A DNA stretch of 64,000 nucleotides from Myceligenerans indicum (GCF_016742955.1 NZ_JABBYC010000010.1:51873-115872); one strand, 5' to 3'; shown: positions 35,568 through 49,528, counted from the stretch's first letter. The notes: generated by a model not told the origin, from the letters alone. Translations and numbers: made by a program.

Positions 35568-36679
35568 GCGTCCCTCCGGTCGGTGGTCGTGGTGGCTGTG
35601 GTGTCCGGGCCGCGGCCCGCGGCACCGCGCGGCGTCCCGGCGGCCGCCGCACGCGCCTCGGCGAGCAGCCCGCGGGTCACCGAGCGCCGCACGCGTGGCG
35701 CCCGCGGGCCGGAGGACGCGATCCGCTGGCTGAGCATGAAGTTGAGGAACCCGATCACGAGGATCAGCACGAACAGCATCCAGGCCACGGCAGCGGCCCG
35801 CCCGAAGTCGCGCTGGTTCCCCCACGCGACGTCGTACATGTACAGCACCGTGGTCATCCACTGCCGGTCCGCACCGCCCAGGCCCTGGGTGTCGAAGAGC
35901 CGGGGCTCGTCGAAGATCTGCAGGCCGCCGATACTGGCGGTGATGACCACGAAGATGATGGTCGAGCGGATCTGCGGGACGGTGACGGAGATGAACTGCC
36001 GCCAGGGCCCGGCGCCGTCGATCGTCGCGGCCTCGTAGAGGTCCCGCGGTACCGCCTGCATGGCCGCCAGGAAGATCAGGGCGTTGTAGCCGGTCCACCG
36101 GTAGTTGACCATCGCGGCGATCGCCACATGGCTGGCCAGGCGGTCCGTGTGCCAGCCGATGGGGTCGATGCCCAGGCCGCCGAGGAGTTCGTTGATGAGA
36201 CCGTACTGGTCGGCGAACAGCCGGCCGAAGATCAGCGACACGGCGATCGGCGCCACGACGTAGGGGATCAGCACCCCCATCCGCCAGAAGGTGGCGCTGC
36301 GGATGTTCCGGTCCAGGAGCGCCGCCAGCGTGATCGCGACGATCACCTGGGGCACCGCCGAGAGCAGGAAGATCGACAGGGTGTTGACCAGGGACTTCCA
36401 GAAGGTCGGCTGGCCCAGGACGTCGGCGTAGTTCTGCAGCCCGACGAACTCCCCCTGCCCGCCCAGAAGATTCCAGTCGTACACCGAGACGACGGCCGTG
36501 TACCCCAGCGGGAAGAGGCCGGTCAGGGCGAACAGGACGAAGAACGGGGAGATGTAGAGGTAGGGCGAGACCTTGACGTCCCACCGGCTCAGTGTCTGCG
36601 AGAACCCGAGCCGGCGCGGCGTCCCGGGCCCCGGCGAGGTGGAGCCCCGAGCGGGCTCCGCGGTGATGAGTGCGGCCAT
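35564..36679 (-). CDS. Sugar ABC importer permease (CUT1, MalF/CebF type)
   Basis: The product is 371 residues. It has a basic cytoplasmic start, first membrane segment PYLYISPFFVLFALTGLFPLGYTAVVSVYDW, and FVGLQNYADVLGQPTFWKSLVNT, the MalF-type FVGLxNYxxxLxDxxFWxxLxNT motif. The EAA loop is VPRDLYEAATIDGAGPWRQFISVTVPQIRS. FDEPRLFDTQGLGGADRQWMTTVLYMYDVAW is a segment also seen in cellobiose-type permeases (CebF), which supports a beta-glucoside substrate. A Gly/Ala/Thr-rich tail of about 45 residues is not conserved. It follows the binding-protein gene by about 119 bp that contains a hairpin. Confidence 0.94.
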   Translation of the reverse strand: MAALITAEPARGSTSPGPGTPRRLGFSQTLSRWDVKVSPYLYISPFFVLFALTGLFPLGYTAVVSVYDWNLLGGQGEFVGLQNYADVLGQPTFWKSLVNTLSIFLLSAVPQVIVAITLAALLDRNIRSATFWRMGVLIPYVVAPIAVSLIFGRLFADQYGLINELLGGLGIDPIGWHTDRLASHVAIAAMVNYRWTGYNALIFLAAMQAVPRDLYEAATIDGAGPWRQFISVTVPQIRSTIIFVVITASIGGLQIFDEPRLFDTQGLGGADRQWMTTVLYMYDVAWGNQRDFGRAAAVAWMLFVLILVIGFLNFMLSQRIASSGPRAPRVRRSVTRGLLAEARAAAAGTPRGAAGRGPDTTATTTTDRRDA

Positions 36680-36728
36680 GTCGTCTTCCTGATCAGCTGC
36701 GCGCGGGAGCGAGGACGGGTGGGTTGCG

Positions 36729-36757
36729 CGTGCGCGGGACGGCCGCCGCCGCGCACG
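36729..36757 (-). promoter_or_regulatory. Intercistronic hairpin between binding-protein and permease genes
   Basis: CGTGCGCGG/CCGCGCACG form a 9-bp stem with an 11-base loop, 41 bp after the binding-protein stop. Such hairpins commonly protect the binding-protein mRNA or partly terminate transcription, giving excess binding protein over permease. Confidence 0.55.
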
Positions 36758-36798
36758 AGGGCGCAGGGGCGGCCATCCCGCTCACACGGCGTGGCTGC

Positions 36799-38109
36799 CT
36801 ACAGGCCCAGCTCGTCGTAGGCCGCGAGCGACTTGTCCCACGACGTGGCCGGGTCCTCGCCGTTGATCTCGACGCGCTTGATGCCGTCCTGGACCGCCTG
36901 GTGGATCGCGAAGTAGTTCGGGCCCTTGAACGGGTTGCCCTCGATCGCCTGGGCGCGGTTGGAGAAGATCTGACCGGCCGGGGCGTCGTTCATGAACGCG
37001 TTGGTGAAGGACTGCACCTGCTCGGAACCCTGTGCCTCGACCTGCGAGGGGAAGGTACCGGCGTTCTCGAACGCGGCGGTCTGCTGCTCGGGGGCGGTCA
37101 GCCAGGCCGCGAGCTCCTTGGCCTCCGTGGTGTGCTCGCCGGAGGCCGGGACGGTCAGGAACGAACCGCCCCAGTTGCCGCCACCACCGGGGAAGACGTC
37201 GGCGATGTTCCAGCCGTCGACGCCACCCGAGTTCGACTCGATCGGGCCCGTCATCCAGGCCGGGCACAGCATCGTGGCGAAGGCGTCGTTCTGGAACCCG
37301 GAGGTCCAGTCCTCGCTCCACTGCTCCAGGTCGGCCGACAGCCCGGCCTCGTCCTGCTCGACGACCGTGCCGTACAGGTCGCTGATCTCGGCGTTGTCGG
37401 CGAGGGGCTTGGGGGTGCCGTCCTCGTTCTCGTAGGCGTAGTCGATCTGGTTGACCAGGCCCTGGTAGATGGCCACGCCCGAGTCGTACCAGGCCGAGTC
37501 GGAGTTCTTCACGAAGTCGGCGCCGGCCGCGAAGTAGTCGTCCCACGTGGCGTCGTCGCCACCGAGCAGCTCGGCGACCTCGTCGGGGGCGGAGGGGAGA
37601 CCGGCATCCTCCAGGAGGTCCTGGCGGTAGCAGATCGCCTCCGGGCCGATGTCGGTCCCGTAGCCGATGAGCTTGCCGTCCGACGTCGTGGCCTGCGCCA
37701 CCTTCCAGTCCACCCAGCGGCCGTCCAGCTCGGGGTCGGCCAGGTCGGTGAACAGGTCGGGGTACTGAGCCAGCTCGCTGATCCAGTCGACCTCGATGGC
37801 CTCGACGTCCGCCAGGCCCTCGCCCCCGGCGGCGAGCTTGGTGGTGAGGTTGGTCCGCGCGTCCTCGGCCTGGGCGGCCACGGTCTGCTTGACCGTCACG
37901 TTCGGGTGTTCCTCGGTGTACTTCGCGAGGAGCTCGTCCGTGTACCCGAAGTCGTTGAAGGTCGCGACGGTGAGGGTGATCGGCTCGTCGGCGGTGCCGC
38001 CCTCGCCCTCGTCGCTGCCGCCCCCGCACGCGGAGAGGCCGAGGGCCAGGGTGGCGATTCCGGCGGTGGCCGCGAGACGACGACCACCTGATCGAGTGCT
38101 GCTGAGCAC
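36799..38109 (-). CDS. Sugar ABC importer binding lipoprotein (CebE-like)
   Basis: The product is 436 residues from a GTG with AAGGAG 6 bases upstream. The signal peptide with lipobox LSAC is followed by a Gly/Glu linker. The SBP_bac_1 core reads ITLTVATFNDFGYTDELLAKYTEEHPNVTV, then ARTNLTTKLAAGGEGLADVEAIEVDWISELAQYPD and LIGYGTDIGPEAICYRQDLLEDAGLP. These are close to Streptomyces cellobiose-binding CebE as I remember it. Together with the CebR-like operators this suggests cellobiose or cello-oligosaccharide uptake. No beta-glucosidase or LacI gene is in the window, so the substrate remains inference. The promoter and an operator lie directly upstream. Confidence 0.92.
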   Translation of the reverse strand: MLSSTRSGGRRLAATAGIATLALGLSACGGGSDEGEGGTADEPITLTVATFNDFGYTDELLAKYTEEHPNVTVKQTVAAQAEDARTNLTTKLAAGGEGLADVEAIEVDWISELAQYPDLFTDLADPELDGRWVDWKVAQATTSDGKLIGYGTDIGPEAICYRQDLLEDAGLPSAPDEVAELLGGDDATWDDYFAAGADFVKNSDSAWYDSGVAIYQGLVNQIDYAYENEDGTPKPLADNAEISDLYGTVVEQDEAGLSADLEQWSEDWTSGFQNDAFATMLCPAWMTGPIESNSGGVDGWNIADVFPGGGGNWGGSFLTVPASGEHTTEAKELAAWLTAPEQQTAAFENAGTFPSQVEAQGSEQVQSFTNAFMNDAPAGQIFSNRAQAIEGNPFKGPNYFAIHQAVQDGIKRVEINGEDPATSWDKSLAAYDELGL

Positions 38110-38190
38110 GGTTGACTCCTTTGTCTTTGCTGACGTTGTTCTGACGCGCCGACGCCGGCGCGTCTCTGGGGACGCCGTCCACGAGGTGCG

Positions 38191-38204
38191 TGGGAGCGCT
38201 TCCA
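38191..38204. promoter_or_regulatory. CebR-like (LacI family) operator, proximal
   Basis: TGGGAGCGCTTCCA differs at one position from the CebR palindrome TGGGAGCGCTCCCA known from Streptomyces. It lies just downstream of the -10 element of the sugar importer promoter, where a bound repressor would block transcription. Confidence 0.8.
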
Positions 38205-38219
38205 CCGTGTGTGTTCGCC

Positions 38220-38249
38220 ATGGTGCCCAAAGTGGTGACACCCCGTCAA
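38220..38249 (-). promoter_or_regulatory. Promoter of the sugar importer operon
   Basis: On the minus strand, TTGACG (38249-38244), an 18-base spacer and CACCAT (38225-38220). The proximal operator covers about +9 to +22. Confidence 0.55.
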
Positions 38250-38379
38250 GTTCCCAAGCCATGCTAAAGATCGCGATACTTCACCATCAAGCACGACCTG
38301 AATGGCGCCGAGCCGGATCGTTACCTTTTCGTGGCCCCCGTGCGGCTCTTTCGCGCGTTCCCCGGCACCCGATGGGGTG

Positions 38380-38393
38380 TGGTAACGCTCCCA
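38380..38393. promoter_or_regulatory. CebR-like operator, distal
   Basis: TGGTAACGCTCCCA has two differences from the palindrome. It lies about 190 bp upstream of the proximal site, between the importer promoter and the pyk terminator. It could serve repression by looping, or a second promoter. Confidence 0.6.
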
Positions 38394-38420
38394 CGCCTCG
38401 GGCTCGGCCCGCAAGAACGC

Positions 38421-38462
38421 AAAAAGGGCGCGCCGCCGGGGAAGCTTCCCCGACCGCGCGCC
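38421..38462 (-). terminator. Intrinsic terminator of pyk
   Basis: Outer stem GGCGCGC/GCGCGCC (38427-38433, 38456-38462) and inner GGGGAA/TTCCCC (38438-38451) are followed on the minus strand by TTTTT (38425-38421). This is the most canonical terminator in the window, 20 bp past the pyk stop. Confidence 0.9.
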
Positions 38463-38481
38463 TCCCGCGAGGGCCTCGGCG

Positions 38482-39915
38482 TCAGACCGCCCGCCCGTCC
38501 CCCTTGGTCCCGATCCGGTGCACCAGGATCGAGTTGGTGGTCCCGGGCACGCCCACGGGCGCACCGGAGACCACGACCACGAGGTCACCCTTCTCGGCCA
38601 GGCCGTTGGCCTGCAGGGTCGTGTCCACCTGGTCCACCATCGCGTCCACGTTGCCCACCTTGGGCACGAGGTACTGCGTGGTCCCCCAGGTCATCGACAG
38701 CGCGTTGCGCACGCCCTCCTCCGGCGTGAACGCCAGCAGGGGGATCGACGAACGCAGCCGCGACATCCGCCGCGCCGAGTCGCCGGACTGCGTGAACGTC
38801 ACCAGGTACTTCACGCCGAGGCGCTCGCCGATCTCGGCGGCCGCCCGCGTGATCGCACCACCGCGGGTGTGCGGTGTCGAGCCCAGCGGGGCGATCCGCT
38901 CACGGCCCGCCTCCTCGGTGGCCTCGATGATCTTGGCCATGGTCTCGACCGTGACGATCGGGTAGTCGCCCACCGACGTCTCGCCCGAGAGCATCACCGC
39001 GTCCGCGCCGTCGAGCACGGCGTTCGCGCAGTCCGACGCCTCCGCACGGGTCGGCGTCGGCGAGTTCGTCATCGACTCCAGGACCTGCGTGGCCACGATG
39101 ACCGGCTTCGCGTTGCGGCGTGCGAGCTCCACGATGCGCTTCTGCACCAGCGGCACCTGCTCGAGCGGCATCTCGACCGCGAGGTCGCCGCGGGCCACCA
39201 TCACGCCGTCGAACGCCGCCACGACCTCGGCGAGGTTCTCGACCGCCTGCGGCTTCTCGATCTTGGCGATGACGGGAACCGTGCGGTTCTCCTCCTCCAT
39301 GATCCGGCGCACGTCCTCGTAGTCCTTCGCGGACCGCACGAAGGACAGGGCGATGAAGTCGGCGCCCTGGCCGAGGCCCCAGCGCAGGTCGTCCGTGTCC
39401 TTCTCGGACAGCGCGGGCACCGACACGGCCACGCCCGGCAGGTTCAGGCCCTTGTTGTTGGACACCGGCCCGGCGACCTCGACGCGCGTCACGACGCGCG
39501 GGCCCTCCACGGCCTCGACCACGACGCGCACCTTGCCGTCGTCGATGAGGATCGGATCGCCCACCCGGGCGTCCTGCGGGAGGCCCTTGTGCGTGGTGGA
39601 GACGAGCTCCCTGGTGCCCTCCACGTCCTCGGTGGTGATGGTGAACCGGTCACCGACCTCGAGGTAGTGCTTCTCGTCGCCGACGAAGCGGCCGAGGCGG
39701 ATCTTGGGGCCCTGCAGGTCCACGAGGACCGCCACCGACGTGCCGGCGTCCTCCGCGGCCTGCCGGACGTTCTTGATGATCTCGGCGTGCTCGGACTGCT
39801 CACCGTGGCTGCGGTTGATCCGCGCCACGTTCATGCCGGCGTCCACCAGCTCCCGCAGTCGCTCCGGCGACGCAGTCGCGGGTCCGATGGTGCACACGAT
39901 CTTTGCTCTGCGCAT
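38482..39915 (-). CDS. pyk: Pyruvate kinase
   Basis: The product is 477 residues. It starts MRRAKIVCTIGPATASPERLRELVDAGMNVARINRSHG (PEP and ADP site). DLQGPKIRLGRF follows. The B domain runs to about residue 170, with the metal and phosphate region GADFIALSFVRSAKDYEDVRRIM. The signature is VPVIAKIEKPQAVENL (catalytic Lys in IAKIE), then GVMVARGDLAVEMPLEQVP and ATQVLESMTNSPTPTRAEASDCANAVLDGADAVMLSGETSVGDYP. It converts PEP and ADP to pyruvate and ATP. The C-terminal allosteric domain is complete. It is monocistronic with its own terminator. Confidence 0.98.
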   Translation of the reverse strand: MRRAKIVCTIGPATASPERLRELVDAGMNVARINRSHGEQSEHAEIIKNVRQAAEDAGTSVAVLVDLQGPKIRLGRFVGDEKHYLEVGDRFTITTEDVEGTRELVSTTHKGLPQDARVGDPILIDDGKVRVVVEAVEGPRVVTRVEVAGPVSNNKGLNLPGVAVSVPALSEKDTDDLRWGLGQGADFIALSFVRSAKDYEDVRRIMEEENRTVPVIAKIEKPQAVENLAEVVAAFDGVMVARGDLAVEMPLEQVPLVQKRIVELARRNAKPVIVATQVLESMTNSPTPTRAEASDCANAVLDGADAVMLSGETSVGDYPIVTVETMAKIIEATEEAGRERIAPLGSTPHTRGGAITRAAAEIGERLGVKYLVTFTQSGDSARRMSRLRSSIPLLAFTPEEGVRNALSMTWGTTQYLVPKVGNVDAMVDQVDTTLQANGLAEKGDLVVVVSGAPVGVPGTTNSILVHRIGTKGDGRAV

Positions 39916-40038
39916 GTCTCCAGCCTCGTCAGTCTCACGGCGCCCGCGCGTCTGTACGTGCGAGGCAGAGGCACGAACACAGGCTCGGGGTCCGCACGGC
40001 CCGGGTCCGGGCCATGGTTGTCTCGGTTCTACAGGCTA

Positions 40039-40074
40039 TGCCCGCCCACGGGCACGGTGCGCTGTGGGCGGGCA
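40039..40074 (-). terminator. Terminator of gltBD
   Basis: TGCCCGCCCAC/GTGGGCGGGCA (40039-40049, 40064-40074) form an 11-bp perfect stem with a 14-base loop, 36 bp past the gltD stop. Confidence 0.75.
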
Positions 40075-40109
40075 CAACGTCAGGTGAACTTTCTGTCGCA
40101 CCCAGGAGG

Positions 40110-41592
40110 TCAGGCCCGCAGGGCGTGGGTCCTGGGACGCACGGGGGCGGGAAGTTCGGTACCACCCGCCAGGTACTCGTCCACCGCGGCGGCCGCGGCA
40201 CGGCCCTCCGCGATGGCCCACACGATGAGCGACTGGCCGCGGCCGGCGTCGCCCGCCACGAACACACCCGGCAGGCTGGCGGCGTAGTCGTCGCCGCGCG
40301 CCACGAGACCACGATCCGTGATCTCGATGCCGGTCTGCTCCTCCAGCGGCTGGGTCTCCGGTCCGGTGAACCCCATCGCGATCAGGACCAGGTCGGCCGG
40401 GATCTCCCGCTCGGTGCCCGCCCGGGGAACACGGCGGCCGTCGGGCAGGTACTCGGTCTCGGCCACCTTGAGGGAGCGCACCCGGCCGTCGCCGTCGTCG
40501 GTGAACTCGACGGTCGAGGCGAGGTACTTCCGCTCGCCACCCTCCTCGTGGGAGGTGGAGACCTCGAACAGGATCGGATCGGTGGGCCACGGCTGGTTCT
40601 CGGGACGCTCCACCGGCGGCTTGCGGCCGATCGCGAGCGTGGTGACGCTCGCGGCGCCCTGCCGCAACGCGGTCCCGACACAGTCGGAACCGGTGTCGCC
40701 GCCACCGATGACGATGACGTGCTTGCCCGACGCCGACGGCGCGTCCTCGGGCAGCCCGGGCACCGACGAGCCGCGCGCGGCCTGCGCGACCACGTGGTTC
40801 TGCGGCGTCAGGAAGTCCATGGCGAAGTGCACGCCGTCCAGCTCGCGGCCGGGCAGGCTCAGGTCGCGCGGCACCGTCGCGCCCGTCGCGACCACGACGG
40901 CGTCGAAGCGGCGCCGCAGTGCGTCCCACGAGATGTCGCGCCCGATCTCCACCCCGGGCCGGAAGCGCGTGCCCTCGGCCTCCATCTGCGCCAGGCGGCG
41001 GTCGATGTGCTGCTTCTCCAGCTTGAAGTCCGGGATGCCGTACCGCAGCAGGCCGCCGATGGCGTCGTCGCGCTCGTAGACGACCACGGTGTGGCCGGCG
41101 CGGGTGAGCTGCTGCGCCGCGGCCAGCCCGGCCGGGCCGGAGCCGACGACGGCGACCGTGGAGTCGGTCAGCCGCTCGGGCACGTGCGGGGTGACGAGCC
41201 CGCGGGCGAACGCCTCGTCGACGATCGACACCTCGACGTTCTTGATCGTCACGGCCGGCTGGTTGATGCCCAGCACGCACGAGGTCTCGCACGGGGCCGG
41301 GCACACGCGTCCGGTGAACTCCGGGAAGTTGTTGGTCGCGTGCAGCCGGTCGATGGCGTCGGCCCACTGGCCGCGCCACACCAGGTCGTTCCACTCGGGG
41401 ATGAGGTTGCCCAGCGGGCAGCCCTGGTGGCAGAACGGGATGCCGCAGTCCATGCAGCGCCCCGCCTGCTCCTTGAGGAACGGCTGACCTTCCACACGCA
41501 CGTCGTGCGTGTCCTTCCAGTCCAGCAGCCGCACCTCGACGGGACGGTTCGGCGGGAGCTCCCGCTCCCGAACCTTCAGAAACCCACGCGGG

Positions 41593-41600
<8 letters not shown>
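40110..41600 (-). CDS. gltD: Glutamate synthase (NADPH) small subunit
   Basis: The product is 496 residues from a GTG at 41600. The N-terminal 4Fe-4S ligands are [17 protein letters not shown] and CPAPCETSC. The FAD site is [28 protein letters not shown], the NADPH site [21 protein letters not shown], and the second FAD contact [23 protein letters not shown]. It passes electrons from NADPH to the large subunit. The start overlaps the end of gltB by 8 bases, and GGAGG sits 6 bases upstream inside gltB, so the pair is translationally coupled. A terminator follows the stop. Confidence 0.97.
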
Positions 41601-46134
<4,534 letters not shown>

Positions 46135-46240
46135 GGATCCTCACAGACGTCCGGGCATGCCGGACGCACATAGAACTGGTCACCGGGGCGCCGTCGGCCC
46201 GGAATCGGACTGGGCGCGCTGCCGATGGGTGGTCGGCCGC

Positions 46241-47143
46241 TCACGCCCTTCGCATGGTCTCGGGTCCCGTTCCGGTGGTGCCCGGATCCGGTTCCCGCTC
46301 CACCGATTCCTCCCGCTGAGGGAACCGGCGTGCCAGGACCACCGACATTGCCAGAGCCACGAGCCCCAGCACTACCGACGTCCAGACATTGAGCCGGAGA
46401 CCCAGCAGGATCTCCGTCTCGTCGATCCGCATCATCTCGATCCAGACCCGGCCGAGAGTGTAGAGCACGACGTACGCCCAGAATACTCGGCCATGACCGA
46501 ACTTGAACCGCCGGTCAAGAAAAAGCAGAACTCCTGCCGCCAGGAGGTTCCACAGGACCTCGTACAGGAACGTGGGGTGAAAGGTGGTTCCCTCGGGGTA
46601 GGCGACGCCCGTGGCGGGGTTCGTCACGAGGTGCTCGCGCGTGATCTCCAGCGCCCACGGCAGGTCGGTGGGCCGGCCGTAGAGCTCCTGGTTGAACCAG
46701 TCGCCGAGCCGCCCGACGGCCTGCCCCAGGAGCAGGCCGGGCGCGACGGCGTCGGCGAACGAGGCGAACCGCAGGCCGCGGACGCGGCAGCCGATCCAGG
46801 CGCCCAGCGCCCCGAACGCCACCGCGCCCCAGATGGCCAGGCCGCCCTCCCAGAGGCGCAGCGCGGCGAGAGGATCGGCCCCGGACCCGAAGTAGGTCTC
46901 CGGCAGGGACAGGACGTGATAGATCCGTCCGCCGACGAGGCCGAACGGCACGGCCCAGAAGGCGACGTCCAGGACATCCCACGGATCACCTCCGCGTGCC
47001 CTCCAGCGCACCATCGTGACCCAGGCCGCCACCACGATCCCAGCCAGCAGCGCCACCGCGTACGCCCGGACCGGGACGACTCCCAGATACCAGGTGTGCT
47101 CGGGCGGGCTGGGCAGGCTCGCGGGAAGCCACGACGGGATCAC
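46241..47143 (-). CDS. lgt: Prolipoprotein diacylglyceryl transferase
   Basis: The product is 300 residues with seven membrane segments. RAYAVALLAGIVVAAWVTMVRWRARGGDPWDVLDVAFWAVPFGLVGGRIYHVLS has the conserved YG/YA helix and GxRxYHV. AVGRLGDWFNQELYGRPTDLPWAL is the Lgt signature (GRxGNFxNxExYGxPT). FLYEVLWNLLAAGVLLFLDRR and IEMMRIDE complete the family pattern. It attaches diacylglycerol to lipobox cysteines, including those of the two binding proteins in this window. It lies 26 bp after trpA, a common actinobacterial neighbour. The Asn of the signature is Asp here (GDWFNQE). Confidence 0.96.
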   Translation of the reverse strand: MIPSWLPASLPSPPEHTWYLGVVPVRAYAVALLAGIVVAAWVTMVRWRARGGDPWDVLDVAFWAVPFGLVGGRIYHVLSLPETYFGSGADPLAALRLWEGGLAIWGAVAFGALGAWIGCRVRGLRFASFADAVAPGLLLGQAVGRLGDWFNQELYGRPTDLPWALEITREHLVTNPATGVAYPEGTTFHPTFLYEVLWNLLAAGVLLFLDRRFKFGHGRVFWAYVVLYTLGRVWIEMMRIDETEILLGLRLNVWTSVVLGLVALAMSVVLARRFPQREESVEREPDPGTTGTGPETMRRA

Positions 47144-47169
47144 GTACTCTCCGGTTGCTCGGCGGCAGG

Positions 47170-48063
47170 TCAGTGCGCGCCGTGCGCGGCGCGTGCCGAC
47201 CGTACCCCGGAAGCCAGGTCACGGGTGACCTCGGCCAGATTCCTGAGACGCACGTCCCACGGATCGTCCCCGAGAAGCGGCCGGACGAGAGCCGACCCCA
47301 CGATCACGCCGTCCGCCCAGCGCCCCACCTGAGCGGCCTGCGCCCCCGTGGAGACGCCGATACCCACGCAGACGTTCTGCGCGCCGGCCGTGCGGGTGTC
47401 GGACACGAGCTGCTCGGCGCGGTCGCCCACGCTGGCCCGCTCGCCGGTGACGCCCATGAGGGACGCCGCGTAGACGAAGCCGCGCGACGCCTGCGCCGTG
47501 AGCGCCAGCCGCCGGGGCGTGGAGCTCGGCGCGACGAGGAACACCCGGTCCAGGTCGTGCTCGTCGCTCGCCGCGATCCACGCGGCGGCCTCGTCGGGAA
47601 TGAGGTCCGGGGTGATGAGCCCGGAACCGCCCGCGGCGGCCAGGTCCCGCGCGAAGTCCGCGACGCCGTACCGCAGCACCGGGTTCCAGTAGGTCATGGG
47701 CAGCACCGCAACGTGCGGGGCGTGCTCCCGGATGCGTCGCACGGCCTCGAACACGTGCGCCACCCGGACGCCCGCGTCCAGCGCGGCCTGAGCGGCCTGC
47801 TGGATCACGAGGCCGTCCATCACCGGGTCGGAGTACGGGATGCCCAGCTCGACGATGTCCACACCGTTGTCGGTGAGCGTCAGCAGGGCCTCGATCGACC
47901 GCTCCACGTCCGGGAAGCCCACGGGGAGGTAGCCGACCAGCGCGGGCCGGTTCTCCTCGGTGCGCAGGCGTGCGATCAGTTCCCCCGCGCGGGGGGCGGT
48001 GGCCCGCACGCCGCCGGGTTCGGCGGTCGTCCCCGGTCCGGTGGTCGAGCTCGTCGCGGCCAT
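47170..48063 (-). CDS. trpA: Tryptophan synthase alpha chain
   Basis: The product is 297 residues. PALVGYLPVGFPDVERSIEALLTLTDNGVDIVELGIPYSDPVMDGLVIQQA contains the catalytic Glu (VELG) and Asp (SDPxxDG). GLITPDLIPDEAAAWI and GFVYAASLMGVTGER follow, then VGIGVSTGAQAAQVGRWADGVIVGSALV (phosphate site). It cleaves indole-3-glycerol phosphate to indole, which tunnels to TrpB. The ATG at 48063 shares one base with the trpB stop (TGATG). The first 25 residues are low-complexity. The position before lgt and after trpB is standard for the lineage. Confidence 0.97.
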   Translation of the reverse strand: MAATSSTTGPGTTAEPGGVRATAPRAGELIARLRTEENRPALVGYLPVGFPDVERSIEALLTLTDNGVDIVELGIPYSDPVMDGLVIQQAAQAALDAGVRVAHVFEAVRRIREHAPHVAVLPMTYWNPVLRYGVADFARDLAAAGGSGLITPDLIPDEAAAWIAASDEHDLDRVFLVAPSSTPRRLALTAQASRGFVYAASLMGVTGERASVGDRAEQLVSDTRTAGAQNVCVGIGVSTGAQAAQVGRWADGVIVGSALVRPLLGDDPWDVRLRNLAEVTRDLASGVRSARAAHGAH

Positions 48064-49370
48064 CACCCTCGTCCTTCCATCTTCTCCAGTTCCTCGGACG
48101 CCACGCCCTCGTCGAGCAGGCCGAACCACCGTGCCGCGGTGGCCACGTCCTTGTCCCCGCGGCCCGACAGGTTCACGAGGATCGTGTACGGCTCGCCGTC
48201 CGGGCCGGTCCTGCCCCCGGCAACCGCCCGGCGGCCCAGCCGCAGCGCACCTGCCAGGGCGTGCGCGGACTCGATGGCGGGAATGATGCCCTCGGTGTGG
48301 CACAGCAGCCGGAACGCGTCCATCGCCTCGGCGTCCGTGACGGGCTCGTACTCCGCCCGCCCCAGGTCGTGCAGCCACGAGTGCGCCGGCCCGACGCTCG
48401 GATAGTCCAGCCCCGCCGAGACCGAGTGGCTGGGACGGGTCTGCCCGTCCTCGTCCTGCAGCAGGTAGGAGCGCGCGCCGTGCAGCACGCCGGGCGCCCC
48501 GCCGGAGAACCGCGCCGCGTGCCGTCCGGTCTCGACGCCCTCGCCGCCCGCCTCGAACCCGTACAGCGCCACGCCCTCGTCGTCGAGGAACGCGTTGAAG
48601 ATGCCCAGCGCGTTCGACCCGCCGCCGACGCACGCCGCGACGACGTCGGGCAGGCGGCCCGTGCGCTCCAGGATCTGCCCGCGGGCCTCCTCGCCGATGA
48701 TGCGGTGGAACTGCCGCACCATCTCCGGGAACGGGTGGGGTCCGGTGACCGTGCCCAGCACGTAGTGCGTGTGCTCGACGTTGGTCACCCAGTCACGCAG
48801 GGCCTCGTTGATCGCGTCCTTGAGCGTGCGCGTCCCGGCCGTCACCGGCACCACCTCGGCGCCGAGCAGCCGCATCCGGGCCACGTTCAGCGCCTGCCGG
48901 CGGGTGTCCTCCTCGCCCATGTAGACGACGCACTCGAGATCCATGAGGGCTGCCGCCGTCGCCGTGGCGACGCCGTGCTGGCCGGCGCCGGTCTCCGCGA
49001 TCACGCGCCGCTTGCCCATGCGCTTGACCAGCAGCGCCTGGCCCAGCACGTTGTTGATCTTGTGCGAGCCGGTGTGGTTCAGGTCCTCGCGCTTGAGCAG
49101 GACGCGCACGCCCGGGTGCGATCCGGACCGCTCCGTGTCCCCCGTCGCGTGCGCCGCGAAACGCGCCACCTCGGTCAGCGGGCTCGGGCGGCCGGTGTAC
49201 TCGCGGTGCAGCCGGGCGAGCTCGTCGGCGAACGCCGGATCCCCGGCAGCCTTCGCGTACTCGGTCTCCAGCTCGTCGAGGGCCGCGATGAGCGCCTCCG
49301 GCACGAACCTGCCGCCGAACTCACCGAAGTACGGCCCGCTCACATCCGCCAGCCGTTCGGCCAGGCTCAT
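48063..49370 (-). CDS. trpB: Tryptophan synthase beta chain
   Basis: The product is 435 residues. [24 protein letters not shown] is the family start. The PLP lysine lies in [62 protein letters not shown] and [20 protein letters not shown] (phosphate loop) follow, then [19 protein letters not shown]. It joins indole and serine. It starts at an ATG with GGAGAGA 6-8 bases upstream. A possible small ORF lies between trpC and this gene. The stop is coupled to trpA. Confidence 0.98.
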   Translation of the reverse strand: MSLAERLADVSGPYFGEFGGRFVPEALIAALDELETEYAKAAGDPAFADELARLHREYTGRPSPLTEVARFAAHATGDTERSGSHPGVRVLLKREDLNHTGSHKINNVLGQALLVKRMGKRRVIAETGAGQHGVATATAAALMDLECVVYMGEEDTRRQALNVARMRLLGAEVVPVTAGTRTLKDAINEALRDWVTNVEHTHYVLGTVTGPHPFPEMVRQFHRIIGEEARGQILERTGRLPDVVAACVGGGSNALGIFNAFLDDEGVALYGFEAGGEGVETGRHAARFSGGAPGVLHGARSYLLQDEDGQTRPSHSVSAGLDYPSVGPAHSWLHDLGRAEYEPVTDAEAMDAFRLLCHTEGIIPAIESAHALAGALRLGRRAVAGGRTGPDGEPYTILVNLSGRGDKDVATAARWFGLLDEGVASEELEKMEGRG

Positions 49371-49527
49371 GGGTGTCTCTCCTTCGTGGTACTACGTTCT
49401 CGTCGTTCTCGCCGCCGCCTGCCGCCGTCGTGATCACCACCAGGCCGTCTCCACCAGGCCCGGCCGTGTCGGACCGTGCCGCGAGGGTGGGGACGGTGTC
49501 GTGAGGAGCGGTTGCGGCGGTCCTCAC
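49321..49527 (-). CDS. Possible small ORF in the trpC-trpB gap (trpX/trpM position)
   Basis: A GTG one base after the trpC stop opens 68 codons that run into trpB by 50 bases. The sequence begins [20 protein letters not shown]. Third positions are over 80% G/C until the overlap, more than expected for a random spacer. Streptomyces also has a small gene (trpX/trpM) at this place in trpCXBA. I cannot confirm homology from memory. There is no recognisable domain. The gap may simply be noncoding. Confidence 0.3.
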   Translation of the reverse strand: MRTAATAPHDTVPTLAARSDTAGPGGDGLVVITTAAGGGENDENVVPRRRDTHEPGRTAGGCERAVLR

Positions 49528-49528
49528 C

